Of a DNA stretch of 64,000 nt, positions 1-7,572 are shown one piece after another. The DNA lies in the NCBI GenBank assembly GCA_016716625.1, contig JADJVJ010000001.1, positions 1,364,001 to 1,428,000 on the forward strand. Direction: 5' to 3'. A model generated the notes under the pieces. The model was not told where the DNA came from. It saw only the letters and a list, made by a program, of their open reading frames with translations, and searched no databases. Position numbers and translations under genes: made by a program. This DNA is from Nostocoides sp. GTDB taxonomy: Bacteria > Actinomycetota > Actinomycetes > Actinomycetales > Dermatophilaceae. Positions within the stretch are counted from its first letter, which is position 1; every line of letters begins with the position of its first letter.

Positions 1-150
1 GTCGAGGTAGGCCATCCGGGCGTGGGACTGGGTGGCCAAAGCGCACTGGCCGGCGATGACCCGGGGGACGATCGCCCCGACCCGCGGAACCCGGGTCGCG
101 ACGGCGACCCCCCAGGCGTCATCGTGGCGAGCGCAGATCGAGAACGTCAT
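1..150 (-). CDS. DUF1028 family protein, N-terminal part
   Basis: Only the first 50 codons lie in the window and the gene runs off the left edge. The start is ATG at 150 and the protein opens with MTFSICARHDDAWGVAT, then a GAIVPRVIAGQCALATQS-like stretch. DUF1028 proteins, predicted Ntn-hydrolase-like enzymes, typically start MTFSIVARD...GVAVAS...AVVP...ATQS. It follows the APH-like gene on the same strand after a 22-bp gap, so the two may be cotranscribed. The substrate is unknown. The call rests on the N-terminal pattern only. Confidence 0.7.
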   Translation of the reverse strand, partial: MTFSICARHDDAWGVAVATRVPRVGAIVPRVIAGQCALATQSHARMAYLD

Positions 151-172
151 GTCGCGAAGCCTAGTCAGCCGC

Positions 173-1030
173 TCAGGGCCGCCCTCTCTCGGAGAGGACC
201 GCGGCGAGCATCTCGTGGCCCTGGTGTTCGAATGCCTCGTCGTGGTGAACGAAGGCCCACGCTGCCGTGCCCACGGCCTCGCGGACTCGGGAGCGGAACC
301 AGGTGTCGGAGTCTCGGGGGTCGGGGCCATAGCCGGCCAGGAAGGCCGCCTCCAACGCCGGATTGCCGCGGAACTCTTGAACGTGCAACCGTGCAAAGTC
401 GGTCATCGCCGGTCGCAGGGCAACGCGTCCGAAGTCGATGGGGACCAGCGCACCATCGCTCCACAACCAGTTGCGTGGCTGCCAGTCGCCGTGGGTGGGC
501 ACGAGAGTTGCCGGGGGAGTAGGCCACGAGGCGATCATGCGCCGGAGTTCGCGCACCGTCCCGGGGTCGATTCGGTGGGGGCCGTCGAGCCACCGGAGTG
601 CTCCGGCGTTGGCCGAACGCTCGTAGTCGGGGTCGATGACAGAGGCTTGGCGGTGGAACAGGCCGAGAAGTTCACCGGCCTGGCGGTAGGTGTCGGGCCC
701 CTCGGCCACCTGGGAGCCGAGGACCAGATGGCCGGGCACGAACTCCGTAGCCAGGAGCCCTGCCTCGGGGTCTGCGTGCGCCAATCGCGGAGCCCGGCCC
801 CGTTCGAGCCACGGGCCCAGCCACTGGGAGTGAGCTTGGAACTCCCGGGCGAGGTGCTTATCCCCGGGCGGCGCGGCCTTGACGATGTAGCGGAGGGCGC
901 CGGAGCGCATCTGGAGCACTGTGGTCTCGGTGAGGCCCCAACTGTGGTCGTGCTCGATGACGGCGTCCGGGAACCAGTCGAACAGCACGCGCCGCTGGTG
1001 CTCGCTGATCCCGTGGAGCCCTCCTGACAT
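173..1030 (-). CDS. Aminoglycoside-phosphotransferase-like kinase (APH family)
   Basis: A 285-residue protein if translation starts at the ATG at 1030 (MSGGLHGISEHQ). A longer frame upstream has no family match. The kinase catalytic loop is seen as HGDWQPRNW (about residues 180-188, catalytic Asp182 and Asn187). The metal-binding DFG is at about 199-201 and the nucleotide-binding lysine is probably Lys51. APH-fold kinases phosphorylate antibiotics, homoserine, choline or other small hydroxyl compounds. Nothing here identifies the substrate, so resistance should not be assumed. It lies upstream of the DUF1028 gene on the same strand and is divergent from the immunity-like gene. Confidence 0.8.
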   Translation of the reverse strand: MSGGLHGISEHQRRVLFDWFPDAVIEHDHSWGLTETTVLQMRSGALRYIVKAAPPGDKHLAREFQAHSQWLGPWLERGRAPRLAHADPEAGLLATEFVPGHLVLGSQVAEGPDTYRQAGELLGLFHRQASVIDPDYERSANAGALRWLDGPHRIDPGTVRELRRMIASWPTPPATLVPTHGDWQPRNWLWSDGALVPIDFGRVALRPAMTDFARLHVQEFRGNPALEAAFLAGYGPDPRDSDTWFRSRVREAVGTAAWAFVHHDEAFEHQGHEMLAAVLSERGRP

Positions 1031-1109
1031 GCCCTGGACGCTAGTACAGCGCCCCGGAATCCACCCTTTCCACGACTCGAGCACGACGGAGCAGGCTTAT
1101 CGTCGTGCT

Positions 1110-1673
1110 GTGGGCGGATCTCGACAGACACTGACTCTTGAACAGCGTCAGAGAGTCGCCTTCTGGGCGGCCGACTGCGCCGAACGCGTGCTCTCGATCG
1201 TCGATGATGAGCTGCCTGGGGACCGGAGAGTCAGGCAGGCGATCGACCAGACCAGGGCGTTCGGGCGAGGCGATCTGCCTGTCGTAGTAGCGATTGCCCG
1301 TCGAGGTGGAGATGCCGGGGGCGCGGCGCGAGCCGCCCGCAGCGCGGCAGCCAAGGCGGCGGCGTATGCCGCTGAGCAAGCGGCCGGGGTCGCCCACATG
1401 GGCGCTCACGCACTCGGCGCGGCTGGGTACGCGGGAAAGGCTCTCATCCTGGCCCCTCACGGTGGCTCCGTCGCCGACAGGGAGATGCAGGCCGCGGGGG
1501 TGGCCCGAAGGCTCGTGGACCTGATGAGCGATCCAGTGGCCCAGGACATCGCCGGGCTGCCGATGCTGGGCGAAGACACTCGTGGGCCGCTAGCGCCGGG
1601 GCGTCTCAGCGGTGGTCACGTCGGCAACGTCATCCGCGCCATTCAGGCGTCCTTGAGTCAGCGCATAGGGTGA
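1110..1673 (+). CDS. Putative immunity protein (Imm-5-like domain)
   Basis: About 187 residues if started at GTG 1110; a longer frame upstream looks like an antisense shadow of the kinase gene. The start of the domain, LEQRQRVAFWAADCAERVL, and the Ala-rich helical middle resemble the 'putative immunity protein' domain found beside contact-dependent or polymorphic toxins in actinobacteria. It has no signal peptide and no membrane segment, and no toxin gene is recognisable nearby, so it may be an orphan immunity gene. The 188 bp between this gene and the DUF3224 gene hold nothing I recognise. Confidence 0.55.
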   Translation: MGGSRQTLTLEQRQRVAFWAADCAERVLSIVDDELPGDRRVRQAIDQTRAFGRGDLPVVVAIARRGGDAGGAARAARSAAAKAAAYAAEQAAGVAHMGAHALGAAGYAGKALILAPHGGSVADREMQAAGVARRLVDLMSDPVAQDIAGLPMLGEDTRGPLAPGRLSGGHVGNVIRAIQASLSQRIG

Positions 1674-1861
1674 GGTGACGACGGGAAGTGTCCACTGAGA
1701 CCGGACGGTAGGGGAGTCATTCGCTTGCGCCGGTGAACCGCAGCAGGTTCCGCTGCTCTGATCCCTACGAGTGTGCTAGCTGACATAATGTTGATTATCG
1801 GCGTTAAAGGTAACGGGGCGCCTCTGTGTAACGCCAGACCTCCCGCGTGACGTTGAAGGGA

Positions 1862-2248
1862 TCAGTCAGGAAGTTGATACGTGAGAGCCCAGGCGTGCCC
1901 GGCGCCCACATCCAGATCGAGGGTCCCAGAGATGCCAGCGAGTTCGCCGGTGCCGGAACCTGGCGCGACACAGTACTCCAGGCTCACGCCGGTCGCGCCC
2001 ATCAGGCCTTGCTGGAGCAGCACGAAGCCGCCCTGACGACCAGCAAGATTTCCACTTAAAGTCTCGATAGCGACGTAGCCCGCTGCACCCGTGCCAGGGT
2101 CACCGGCGGAGAACATCGAGCCGGAACCCTCGGCTGTGAGGTCGCCAATCCACGTCTTGACGAAATCGAATCGGGCGGTGCCGTCGAGTACACCATCTGT
2201 TGGCGTCATGGTGATCTCGAAGTGGCCGCGGGCGATCAGTTGCGTCAT
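1862..2248 (-). CDS. DUF3224 domain-containing protein
   Basis: A 128-residue protein starting MTQLIARGHFEITMTP. It has the DUF3224 pattern: a conserved GxFEI/T start, a central stretch of Gly/Ser-rich beta strands (GTGAAGYVAIE), then FVLLQQGLM and a C-terminal GTLDLDVGAGHAWALTYQL. The family is a small beta-barrel related to allene-oxide-cyclase-like folds; its role is unknown. It is a cytosolic single-gene unit. Repeat copy A lies upstream of its start. Confidence 0.8.
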   Translation of the reverse strand: MTQLIARGHFEITMTPTDGVLDGTARFDFVKTWIGDLTAEGSGSMFSAGDPGTGAAGYVAIETLSGNLAGRQGGFVLLQQGLMGATGVSLEYCVAPGSGTGELAGISGTLDLDVGAGHAWALTYQLPD

Positions 2249-2286
2249 GGTCGCAGCGTACCGGCCCGGAGGGCTCCAAACGCGGC

Positions 2287-2360
2287 AACTCCCGTCTCAC
2301 GAACTCCCGTGCCAGCCAGTTAAACAACGGGAGTTCCGTTAAGTGCAAGAAGCTCCCGTC
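2287..2360. repeat. Accessory-region repeat, copy A
   Basis: It contains AACTCCCGT twice in direct orientation (2287 and 2302). GAACTCCCGT at 2301-2310 pairs perfectly with ACGGGAGTTC at 2327-2336, a 10-bp inverted repeat with a 16-nt loop. A further CTCCCGTC ends the unit. Copies B (7187), C (7875) and a diverged D (5324) share the same plan. It lies about 220 bp downstream of the minus-strand MarR gene. Confidence 0.8.
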
Positions 2361-2487
2361 CCCCGAGGTTCGCTTGGTCTAGCGATCTGCTGCGCGCGAG
2401 CCCCCTTGGCGCGGGCCCGACCCGCGGTGGCCTGGCTCCACACTCACCTCGGAGGCCCGTCGTTGACGGCCGAACGGATACCTGCCC

Positions 2488-2523
2488 TAGAGCCACGCCG
2501 CCCGGGCGGGCAGCGTGGCTCTA
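2488..2523 (-). terminator. Hairpin terminator downstream of the MarR gene
   Basis: TAGAGCCACGC (2488-2498) and GCGTGGCTCTA (2513-2523) form a perfect 11-bp stem around a 14-nt GC-rich loop. It lies 56 bp after the MarR stop. There is no clear T-tract, as is common in actinobacterial terminators. Confidence 0.55.
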
Positions 2524-2578
2524 CCGTCAGGACCCCGCCTGGGGTAGAACTGCGCTCGGTTCCGACCAGGATTCGAAC

Positions 2579-3058
2579 TCAACTCGCTGACGCAGATCCA
2601 CCATCATCGTGAGCCCATACCCGGCTACGAACGCACTCACTCACCTCGCCAAGGTAGCCAGCGGCCCGAACAACTGAAGTCCTCTGATGCGTCGGCAGGT
2701 CAGCAAGTGCCCCAGCGATGACCTCGATGCGACGCCGAGAGGCCTCGCGCATGAGGGCGCTGCCGTCCTCGGTGACGGAGACCATGACCATGCCCCTGTG
2801 CTCAGGGTGCGGCATGCGCTCGACCAGCCCCAGGGAACACAAGGCGTCCACGAGGCGGCACATGGTGGCACTAGTGACCTCCTCGTCCCGGGCCAAGCGC
2901 CCCAAGGACCGAGGCCCTCCGAAGTGCAAAACGGAAAGTGCACTTATGCGCGCCGGTGTCAGTCCTGACTCGGCGTCCACCCGACGCATCGCTCGCAGCA
3001 ACCGGACCGAGAAGGAGTTGAGCCGACGGCTGGCCTCATTGAGCTCTTCCACGTCCAT
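2579..3058 (-). CDS. MarR-family transcriptional regulator
   Basis: About 159 residues from the ATG at 3058 (MDVEELNEASRRLNSF). This start is preferred because the upstream in-frame codons overlap the divergent promoter region. The winged helix-turn-helix is seen around SLGRLARDEEVTSATMCRLVDAL, followed by the wing (HPEHRGMVMVSVTEDG). MarR proteins act as dimers and usually repress an adjacent divergent gene in response to a small ligand. Here that gene is the VOC protein starting at 3118, and a possible operator lies between them. The ligand cannot be told. Confidence 0.88.
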   Translation of the reverse strand: MDVEELNEASRRLNSFSVRLLRAMRRVDAESGLTPARISALSVLHFGGPRSLGRLARDEEVTSATMCRLVDALCSLGLVERMPHPEHRGMVMVSVTEDGSALMREASRRRIEVIAGALADLPTHQRTSVVRAAGYLGEVSECVRSRVWAHDDGGSASAS

Positions 3059-3086
3059 CCCACTGATGTTAGGGTGCCAAAGCATC

Positions 3087-3101
3087 GTTAGGTTCAGTAA
3101 C
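3087..3101. promoter_or_regulatory. Possible MarR operator between the MarR and VOC genes
   Basis: GTTAGGTTCAGTAAC is a short inverted repeat (GTTA, 7-nt spacer, TAAC) in the 59-bp divergent gap. A second GTTAGG occurs at 3068-3073. The position fits a MarR dimer site; binding is inferred only. The adjacent AAGGAGG (3102-3108) is the ribosome binding site of the VOC gene. Confidence 0.4.
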
Positions 3102-3117
3102 AAGGAGGATGCAGCAG

Positions 3118-3504
3118 GTGAAACTCGTGCAAGTCGCACTCCGCGCGACAGACCTTGATCGTGCAGCGGCCTTCTATAGCGACCTGCTCGGCACCGAGCC
3201 CATCGCCCGCTTCGACCCCCCGGGCCTGGTGTTCTTCGACTTGGGCGGTACGCGACTGTTGCTCGACGTCAACGTCCCCTCTTCGGTGCTCTACCTTGAA
3301 GTCGACGACGTACGGAGCGGGCTGACGTCGATGCGCGACCGGGTGGAGGTGCTCCGCGAGCCCCACCCGATCTTCAACCACACGGACGACGATCTCGGTC
3401 CCGCTGGCACAACGGAGTGGCAGGCGTTCATCGCCGACTCGGAGGGCAACACGGTAGGCCTGGTCAGCTTTGCGATCGACGAGCCGGGGGCTGCTGATGC
3501 CTAA
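3118..3504 (+). CDS. Glyoxalase/VOC superfamily protein
   Basis: A 128-residue single-domain protein with the VOC betaalphabetabetabeta pattern (VQVALRATDLDRAAAFYSDL... LYLEVDDV... AFIADSEGNTVGLV). The start is taken as GTG 3118 because a perfect AAGGAGG ends 9 nt before it. The ATG at 3109 would touch the Shine-Dalgarno sequence directly. VOC proteins are metal-dependent lyases, dioxygenases or bleomycin-type binding proteins. The substrate is unknown. It overlaps the following DUF1801 gene by 8 bp, which marks an operon, and is divergent from marR. Confidence 0.85.
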   Translation: MKLVQVALRATDLDRAAAFYSDLLGTEPIARFDPPGLVFFDLGGTRLLLDVNVPSSVLYLEVDDVRSGLTSMRDRVEVLREPHPIFNHTDDDLGPAGTTEWQAFIADSEGNTVGLVSFAIDEPGAADA

Positions 3505-3687
3505 TTTGGACCCTGTCTTCGATCGCCTCTCCCAGATACTGCGCAGGCACACCGCGGGGTTAGCGGCAACGCGGGATGACACCGAGCAGCTATACGTGAT
3601 GACCACGGCAGCACCTTCAGAGTTCTTCGGCGCAGTGATGCGCAAGAAGTCGCAGGTCGCATACCACCTGATGCCCGTCTACCGTGA

Positions 3688-3695
3688 CCCGAAGC
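3688..3695. repeat. Target site duplication, left copy
   Basis: CCCGAAGC flanks the left end of the IS element and is repeated exactly at 5114-5121 on the right. Eight bp is the usual duplication length for IS256-type elements. An intact duplication means no rearrangement has happened since insertion. Confidence 0.9.
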
Positions 3696-3722
3696 GGTCA
3701 AGTCCGCTGGGGTGGTGTACGA
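3696..3722 (+). repeat. IS256 left inverted repeat
   Basis: A 27-bp end matching the complement of 5087-5113 at 19 positions. The inner 11 bp, GTGGTGTACGA, are identical. Confidence 0.8.
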
Positions 3723-3749
3723 GGTTGATCCTTCGTTTGGGCGTGTCGC

Positions 3750-4991
3750 TCAGGCCGTGATGGCCTGGAGCGGGAGGTCGGTGGGCACCTCCTCGGTGGT
3801 GTTGACTGCCTGGGCGCGGGCGAGGACGTCGAGTCCGAGATAGCGGCGGCCTTCGGCCCATTCGTCGTGTTGTTCGGCCAGGACGGCGCCGACGAGGCGG
3901 ATGATGCTGGTGCGGTCGGGGAAGATGCCGACGACGTCGGTGCGCCTGCGGATCTCGCGGTTGAGTCGCTCGTTGGGGTTGTTGGACCAGATCTGTCGCC
4001 AGATCTCTTTGGGGAACGTGGTGAAGGCGAGGATGTCGGCGCGGGCCTGCTCGAGGTGGGCGGCGACGGCGGGGAGTTTGCCGGTCAGGGCCTCGACGAC
4101 ACGGTCGAACTGGGCGTGCACCGCCTCGGCGTCGGGCTGGTCATAGATCGAGTGCAACAACGCCTTGACCCACCCCCACGAGCTCTTCGGTGTCACGCTC
4201 ATCAGGTTGGCGGCGTAGTGGGTGCGGCAGCGCTGCCAGGCCGCACCGGGCAGCGTGGCGCCGATCGCGGACACGAGCCCGGCGTGGGCATCGGACGTGA
4301 CCAGTTTGACCCCGGCCAGGTCGCGGGCGGTCAGGTCGCGGAAGAACGCGAGCCAGCCGGCGCCGTCCTCGCTGGTGGTCACCTGCACCCCCAGGATCTC
4401 GCGGTGTCCATCAGCGTTGACACCTGTCGCGACGAGCACGTGCACGGGTACGACGCGGCCGCCTTCGCGGACCTTGAGGACCAGGGCGTCGGCGGCCACG
4501 AACGTGAACGGACCGGCGTCCTGCAGTCGGCGGGTGCGGAACTGCTCGACGTGCTCGTCGAGGTCCTTGGCCATCACCGAGACCTGGGACTTGGACAGGC
4601 CGGTGATCCCCAACGCCTGCACGAGTTTGTCCATCCGCCGGGTGGAGACCCCGAGCAGGTAGCAGGTCGCCACCACGCTGGTCAGGGCCCGCTCGGCACG
4701 CTTGCGCCGCTCCAGCAGCCAGTCCGGGTACAGGCTGCCCTGCCGCAGCTTGGGCACCGCCACATCCAGGGTGCCGACCCGGGTGTCCAGGTCGCGGTGG
4801 CGGTAGCCGTTGCGGGAGTTGACCCGCTCGCTGGAGCGTTCGCCGTAGCCGGCGCCGCACACCGCGTCGGCCTGCGCGGACAGCAACGCGTTGACGAACG
4901 TGGTCAGCAGGTTCCGCATCAAGTCCGGGCTCGCCTGATCCAGCTGCTCGGTGAGGAACTGGGCAGGGTCGATACTGGGTCCAGCGGTCAT
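3750..4991 (-). CDS. IS256-family (mutator-type) transposase
   Basis: 413 residues, the normal family length. The DDE catalytic triad is visible: Asp168 (VAADAL), Asp234 (LVTSDAH) and Glu341 in NNPNERLNREIRRR. The family WQRCRTH motif lies at about 252-258, and the N-terminal half has the usual ERVNSRNGYRHR region at 55-66. The enzyme copies and pastes the element through a circular intermediate. The coding frame is intact. Confidence 0.95.
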   Translation of the reverse strand: MTAGPSIDPAQFLTEQLDQASPDLMRNLLTTFVNALLSAQADAVCGAGYGERSSERVNSRNGYRHRDLDTRVGTLDVAVPKLRQGSLYPDWLLERRKRAERALTSVVATCYLLGVSTRRMDKLVQALGITGLSKSQVSVMAKDLDEHVEQFRTRRLQDAGPFTFVAADALVLKVREGGRVVPVHVLVATGVNADGHREILGVQVTTSEDGAGWLAFFRDLTARDLAGVKLVTSDAHAGLVSAIGATLPGAAWQRCRTHYAANLMSVTPKSSWGWVKALLHSIYDQPDAEAVHAQFDRVVEALTGKLPAVAAHLEQARADILAFTTFPKEIWRQIWSNNPNERLNREIRRRTDVVGIFPDRTSIIRLVGAVLAEQHDEWAEGRRYLGLDVLARAQAVNTTEEVPTDLPLQAITA

Positions 4992-5086
4992 CGTCGTGTC
5001 CTTCTTCGAGTCGGTTGTGAGAGATCACTCGAAGGATCCACCCGGTGGCCGCGCCTACGTCGCAGGCACGCGCTCACTCAGGTCCG

Positions 5087-5113
5087 TCGTACACCACTCT
5101 GCTGGACTCCACT
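5087..5113 (-). repeat. IS256 right inverted repeat
   Basis: Complement of the left end (19 of 27 positions). It lies upstream of the transposase start and next to the right 8-bp duplication (5114-5121). Confidence 0.8.
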
Positions 5114-5323
5114 CCCGAAGCTCCTCGATAACATGAGCCCGGACCTACGCAAACGCATGCAGGGCAAGTCCTGCTTCAACTTCACCCGGGTCGACGACGC
5201 CCTACTTTCCGAGTTAGACGCCCTGACCGCGCGGTGCCGTGCTGCACACGAGGCTGGATTCTGTTGACAAGATCCGAGCACGGTGGCGTCCGCAACTACT
5301 GGCTCGATGACCTTCACCGCGCT

Positions 5324-5369
5324 ACTCCCGGTCCTTGAACTCACGTGTGTGCCAGTCAACTTGCGGGAG
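5324..5369. repeat. Accessory-region repeat, diverged copy D
   Basis: ACTCCCGGTCCTTGAACTC, then GTGCCAGTCAAC and GCGGGAG, keeps the order and spacing of copies A-C with several substitutions and small gaps. It lies about 80 bp downstream of the minus-strand Nudix gene. The call is less certain than A-C because of the divergence. The remaining bases of the 5268-5451 gap hold no recognisable gene. Confidence 0.5.
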
Positions 5370-5451
5370 CTGAAGGAGATGGTTGACCCCGACGCAATCC
5401 AACTTGCTGTCCTCAATGGTGGGATGCCGGAACTCCTCTGTCTGCCGTCCA

Positions 5452-5952
5452 TCAGGGCTGATCGAGGGCAATTGGATCGGCGGGGATGAGCCCGTCGATC
5501 AGCGGATGCAGCCGAAGCTGAAGGTCGCGCGGTGAGAAGAGCACCTCGGCGGTGCGGATCTCATCCAACGACCACCAGCGCAGGGCACTGATGCCCTCAG
5601 CCTGGATGTCTTCCTCCGCAAGGGTGCCGACGGGTTCGAAGTGCCCTGCTCGCACAAGGAAGTAGTCATTGATCACGCCGTCGCAGTCCGTGCCATGACC
5701 GCTACCGACCACCTCTTGGTGCCAGACGTGGGGCGGCTGGTCATGTACGACGAGACCGGTCTCCTCAAGCAGCTCGCGGCGCAGAGCCTCTATCGGGTTC
5801 TCGTGTGGCTCGACTCCCCCGCCTGGGGCCGCCCAGACCCCGTCAGCACCATCGGGGACCGCCGGATGTGGAGCCGAGAAGCGACAGAGCAGCACCCGGT
5901 CGTCGTCATCGAGGATGACCCCTCTGACAGCCCTCCTGAAACGAAGATCCAT
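5452..5952 (-). CDS. Nudix hydrolase
   Basis: About 166 residues from MDLRFRRAVRGV. An ATG one codon earlier is equally possible. The full Nudix box is present (GGVEPHENPIEALRRELL followed by EETGL), giving the GX5EX7REUXEEXGU pattern that binds Mg2+ and hydrolyses nucleoside diphosphate-X bonds. The overall layout (RAVRGVILDDDDRVLLCRF ... WAAPGGGVEP ... FWW-type strand) is that of small NTP or sugar-nucleotide hydrolases. The substrate is not predictable. It is a stand-alone gene in the accessory region. Confidence 0.92.
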   Translation of the reverse strand: MDLRFRRAVRGVILDDDDRVLLCRFSAPHPAVPDGADGVWAAPGGGVEPHENPIEALRRELLEETGLVVHDQPPHVWHQEVVGSGHGTDCDGVINDYFLVRAGHFEPVGTLAEEDIQAEGISALRWWSLDEIRTAEVLFSPRDLQLRLHPLIDGLIPADPIALDQP

Positions 5953-6083
5953 CATGTCCGCAGCCTCCCAGCAGCCGGTGACAGCGGCGCACTCAGCCTG
6001 TCGCAAGCTACTCGGGATCGTCTTCGCGCTTGCGGCCGTCGGGGACGTCCCGGGAGCCGATGCGGCCTGCAGTGCTCGTCAAG

Positions 6084-6989
6084 TCAGGAGGCAACCCAGC
6101 GCATCGGGTCACCCCACCCGAGGTCTCCCACGCCGGCCTTGTCGAGCGCGAGTGCGACGAGAGTGCGCCGGTGGGCGGCGAACGTCAGGACATGGGCGAT
6201 CATCCCGCCGTATGTGAAGACCTCCGCCGGGTCGCAGAGCGCGTCGACGAAGGTCTCGTCCAGCTCTTCGGCGGCCACGACTCGACGGACCTCGGCGAGA
6301 TACTTCGGCCCATCTACCGCCAGCCGTGCACGCAGAGAGAGCACCGACTCGTGGTCCTCCACGGACCAGTCGTAGTCGTACTGCCCGATCGCCGCATTCC
6401 ACATACCCAGCTGGCCCACCAGCCGCGACAGCAGCGAGCGGATCGACTGGACGTCATCGTCTATGTCGAGTCCGATGCGTTCATCGAGTCGGTCGTCGGG
6501 CAGGGTCGCGGCGCGCTCGATCATCTCGCCGACGAGCCACACATGGTGTTCGACCATCCTGGTGAGCAGATCCATCGCAGACACCTTTCTCTGGGCCGGC
6601 AGTCGGATGCCCGCCGGAGGGTGGAAGTGGATGTGACTCGTCGACGGAAGGCGGATGCGCCCCGGCCGCCGCCGGAAGCTGCTCGGCGAAACACCGAAAG
6701 CTCGGTGGAAGGCGCGAGTGAACGCCTCGTTGGAGCCGTAACCCGCCCCCACCGCAATATCAAGCACCGTGTCGCGTGTCGTCACCAACCGGTATGCCGC
6801 GCGTTCGAGCAGGATGCGCCGACGCAAGGTCGCCGGCGGTTCCCCGGCGAGCGACGCGACGATGCGGTCGGCGTGGTACCGCGAGAGATGGAGGCGCGCC
6901 GCCAGCGTCACCCCGCTAGTACCGGGCTCGTCGAGTGTGTCGACGAGCCCGGCCATGAACGCAGCGAGAGTGTCGGTTGCGGTTGTCAT
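6084..6989 (-). CDS. AraC-type regulator fused to a DinB-like domain
   Basis: About 301 residues from the ATG at 6989 (MTTATDTLAAFM). Residues 1-110 are an AraC DNA-binding domain with two helix-turn-helix segments (LAARLHLSRYHADRIVAS and LDIAVGAGYGSNEAFTRAFH, ending FGVSPSSFRRR). After a linker, residues about 140-300 form a DinB-like four-helix domain (MDLLTRMVEHHVWLVGEMI ... MIAHVLTFAAHRR) with the family's metal-ligand histidines. AraC proteins normally carry a ligand-binding domain at the other end, so this order with DinB as the effector part is notable. The target genes are unknown. Confidence 0.85.
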   Translation of the reverse strand: MTTATDTLAAFMAGLVDTLDEPGTSGVTLAARLHLSRYHADRIVASLAGEPPATLRRRILLERAAYRLVTTRDTVLDIAVGAGYGSNEAFTRAFHRAFGVSPSSFRRRPGRIRLPSTSHIHFHPPAGIRLPAQRKVSAMDLLTRMVEHHVWLVGEMIERAATLPDDRLDERIGLDIDDDVQSIRSLLSRLVGQLGMWNAAIGQYDYDWSVEDHESVLSLRARLAVDGPKYLAEVRRVVAAEELDETFVDALCDPAEVFTYGGMIAHVLTFAAHRRTLVALALDKAGVGDLGWGDPMRWVAS

Positions 6990-7314
6990 ACCTGCCATCG
7001 TGGCGGTCGGCCGGTCGGCGCGCTTGATCGCGCTTGCGCTATCGGCTTCACGGTACGGTCGAGGCGGACCTGGCGCCACGCCAGGAGACGGAGACCGCCG
7101 TGCGGGCCACGATCACGAAGATCGGTCATGCCCGCAGCCTTCCACCACCCGATGGCAGCGGGCCCGCACAGCCCTCTGCAGTCCTGCTCCCGTCTCGCGA
7201 ACTCCCGTGCCTACCAGTTAACAGCGGGAGGTGCATCGGATGCAGGATTCCCGTCCAATTCGAGGTGATCGACGAGCGGCGAGAAGGAGGCTTGCCTCGG
7301 CGGGTCCACTCCCC
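6990..7314. other. 325-bp intergenic stretch holding repeat copy B
   Basis: Between the AraC-DinB start and the YoeB stop there is repeat copy B (7187-7255) and otherwise no gene or structure I can support. The AraC-DinB promoter must lie at its left end. Confidence 0.6.
7187..7255. repeat. Accessory-region repeat, copy B
   Basis: Its first 30 bases, CTCCCGTCTCGCGAACTCCC then GTGCCTACCA, are identical to the start of copy C. It continues GTTAAC, GCGGGAG and ends with TTCCCGTCC, like copy A. It lies 60 bp downstream of the yoeB stop. The stem is shorter than in copy A (CTCCCG/CGGGAG). Confidence 0.8.
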
Positions 7315-7572
7315 TCACGTGTAGTGAAAGCGCACTTGAAGGATCACGAGGTCTTCGCCATCCACGAGATAGACCAGGCGATGCTCCTCGGTGATGCGCC
7401 GTGACCACGCTCCCGCGAACATATGCCGCAAGGGCTCAGGTTTTCCGATACCGCCTGTCGGGTCCCGTAGGGCATCGTCGATGAGTCTGTTGATCCGCTT
7501 GAGAACCTGCCGATCGGCCTGGAGCCAGTGCGTGTAGTCCTCCCAGCCGTTCGTCGTGAAGACGAGCCTCAC
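7315..7572 (-). CDS. yoeB: YoeB/Txe-family ribosome-dependent mRNA interferase toxin
   Basis: 85 residues, the normal YoeB length. It begins MRLVFTTNGWEDYTHWLQ and ends in RFHYT, matching the conserved terminal His-Tyr of the RelE/YoeB fold. The middle HMFAGAWSRRITEEHRLVY carries the catalytic Glu/Arg/His set. YoeB cleaves mRNA in the ribosomal A site and is neutralised by its antitoxin. It overlaps the antitoxin gene by 4 bp (start inside the stop), so the two are translationally coupled. Confidence 0.93.
   Translation of the reverse strand: MRLVFTTNGWEDYTHWLQADRQVLKRINRLIDDALRDPTGGIGKPEPLRHMFAGAWSRRITEEHRLVYLVDGEDLVILQVRFHYT

Larger units (their letters stand above)
2249..2578. other. 330-bp intergenic stretch with repeat copy A and two hairpins
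   Basis: No convincing gene is present between the DUF3224 and MarR genes. The stretch holds repeat copy A (2287-2360), a strong 11-bp hairpin (2488-2523) and a small 5-bp hairpin (2532-2545). The small open frames across it show no family pattern. Confidence 0.7.
3696..5113 (-). mobile_element. Complete IS256-family insertion sequence
   Basis: A 1,418-bp element with 27-bp imperfect terminal inverted repeats (3696-3722 and 5087-5113, 19 of 27 matching, including the inner GTGGTGTACGA). It carries one full-length transposase on the minus strand and is flanked by an 8-bp duplication. Nothing in it is truncated, so it may still be active. The ends were set by the duplication and by exact restoration of the DUF1801 frame. 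Confidence 0.92.
3497..5267 (+). pseudogene. DUF1801 gene interrupted by an IS256-family element
   Basis: The 5' part (3497-3695) encodes MPNLDPVFDRLSQILRRH through to YHLMPVYRDPK. The 3' part (5122-5267) encodes LLDNMSPDLRKRMQGKSCF and ends in TGA. Removing positions 3696-5113 and one copy of the 8-bp duplication restores a single open frame of 114 codons with the normal DUF1801 order (HLMPVY... then LRKRMQGKSCFNF). The gene overlaps the VOC stop by 8 bp, so the insertion also broke a two-gene operon. The function of DUF1801 proteins is poorly known. Confidence 0.9.

Noticed and set aside
173..1030. Antibiotic-resistance gene
   Set aside because: The protein has the APH fold motifs but no feature of a known aminoglycoside-modifying subgroup, so a resistance call is not justified.
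2552..2590. tRNA 3'-end-like sequence (TTCGAATCCTGG on the minus strand) just after the MarR stop, as a possible attachment site
   Set aside because: The T-stem does not pair on the 5' side, no acceptor stem or CCA fits, and no integrase or second copy was found. The resemblance is short and probably chance.
3867..5267. Long plus-strand open frame across the IS256 transposase
   Set aside because: It is antisense to the transposase and shows only low-complexity composition. Only its last 49 codons are real, as the 3' part of the interrupted DUF1801 gene.
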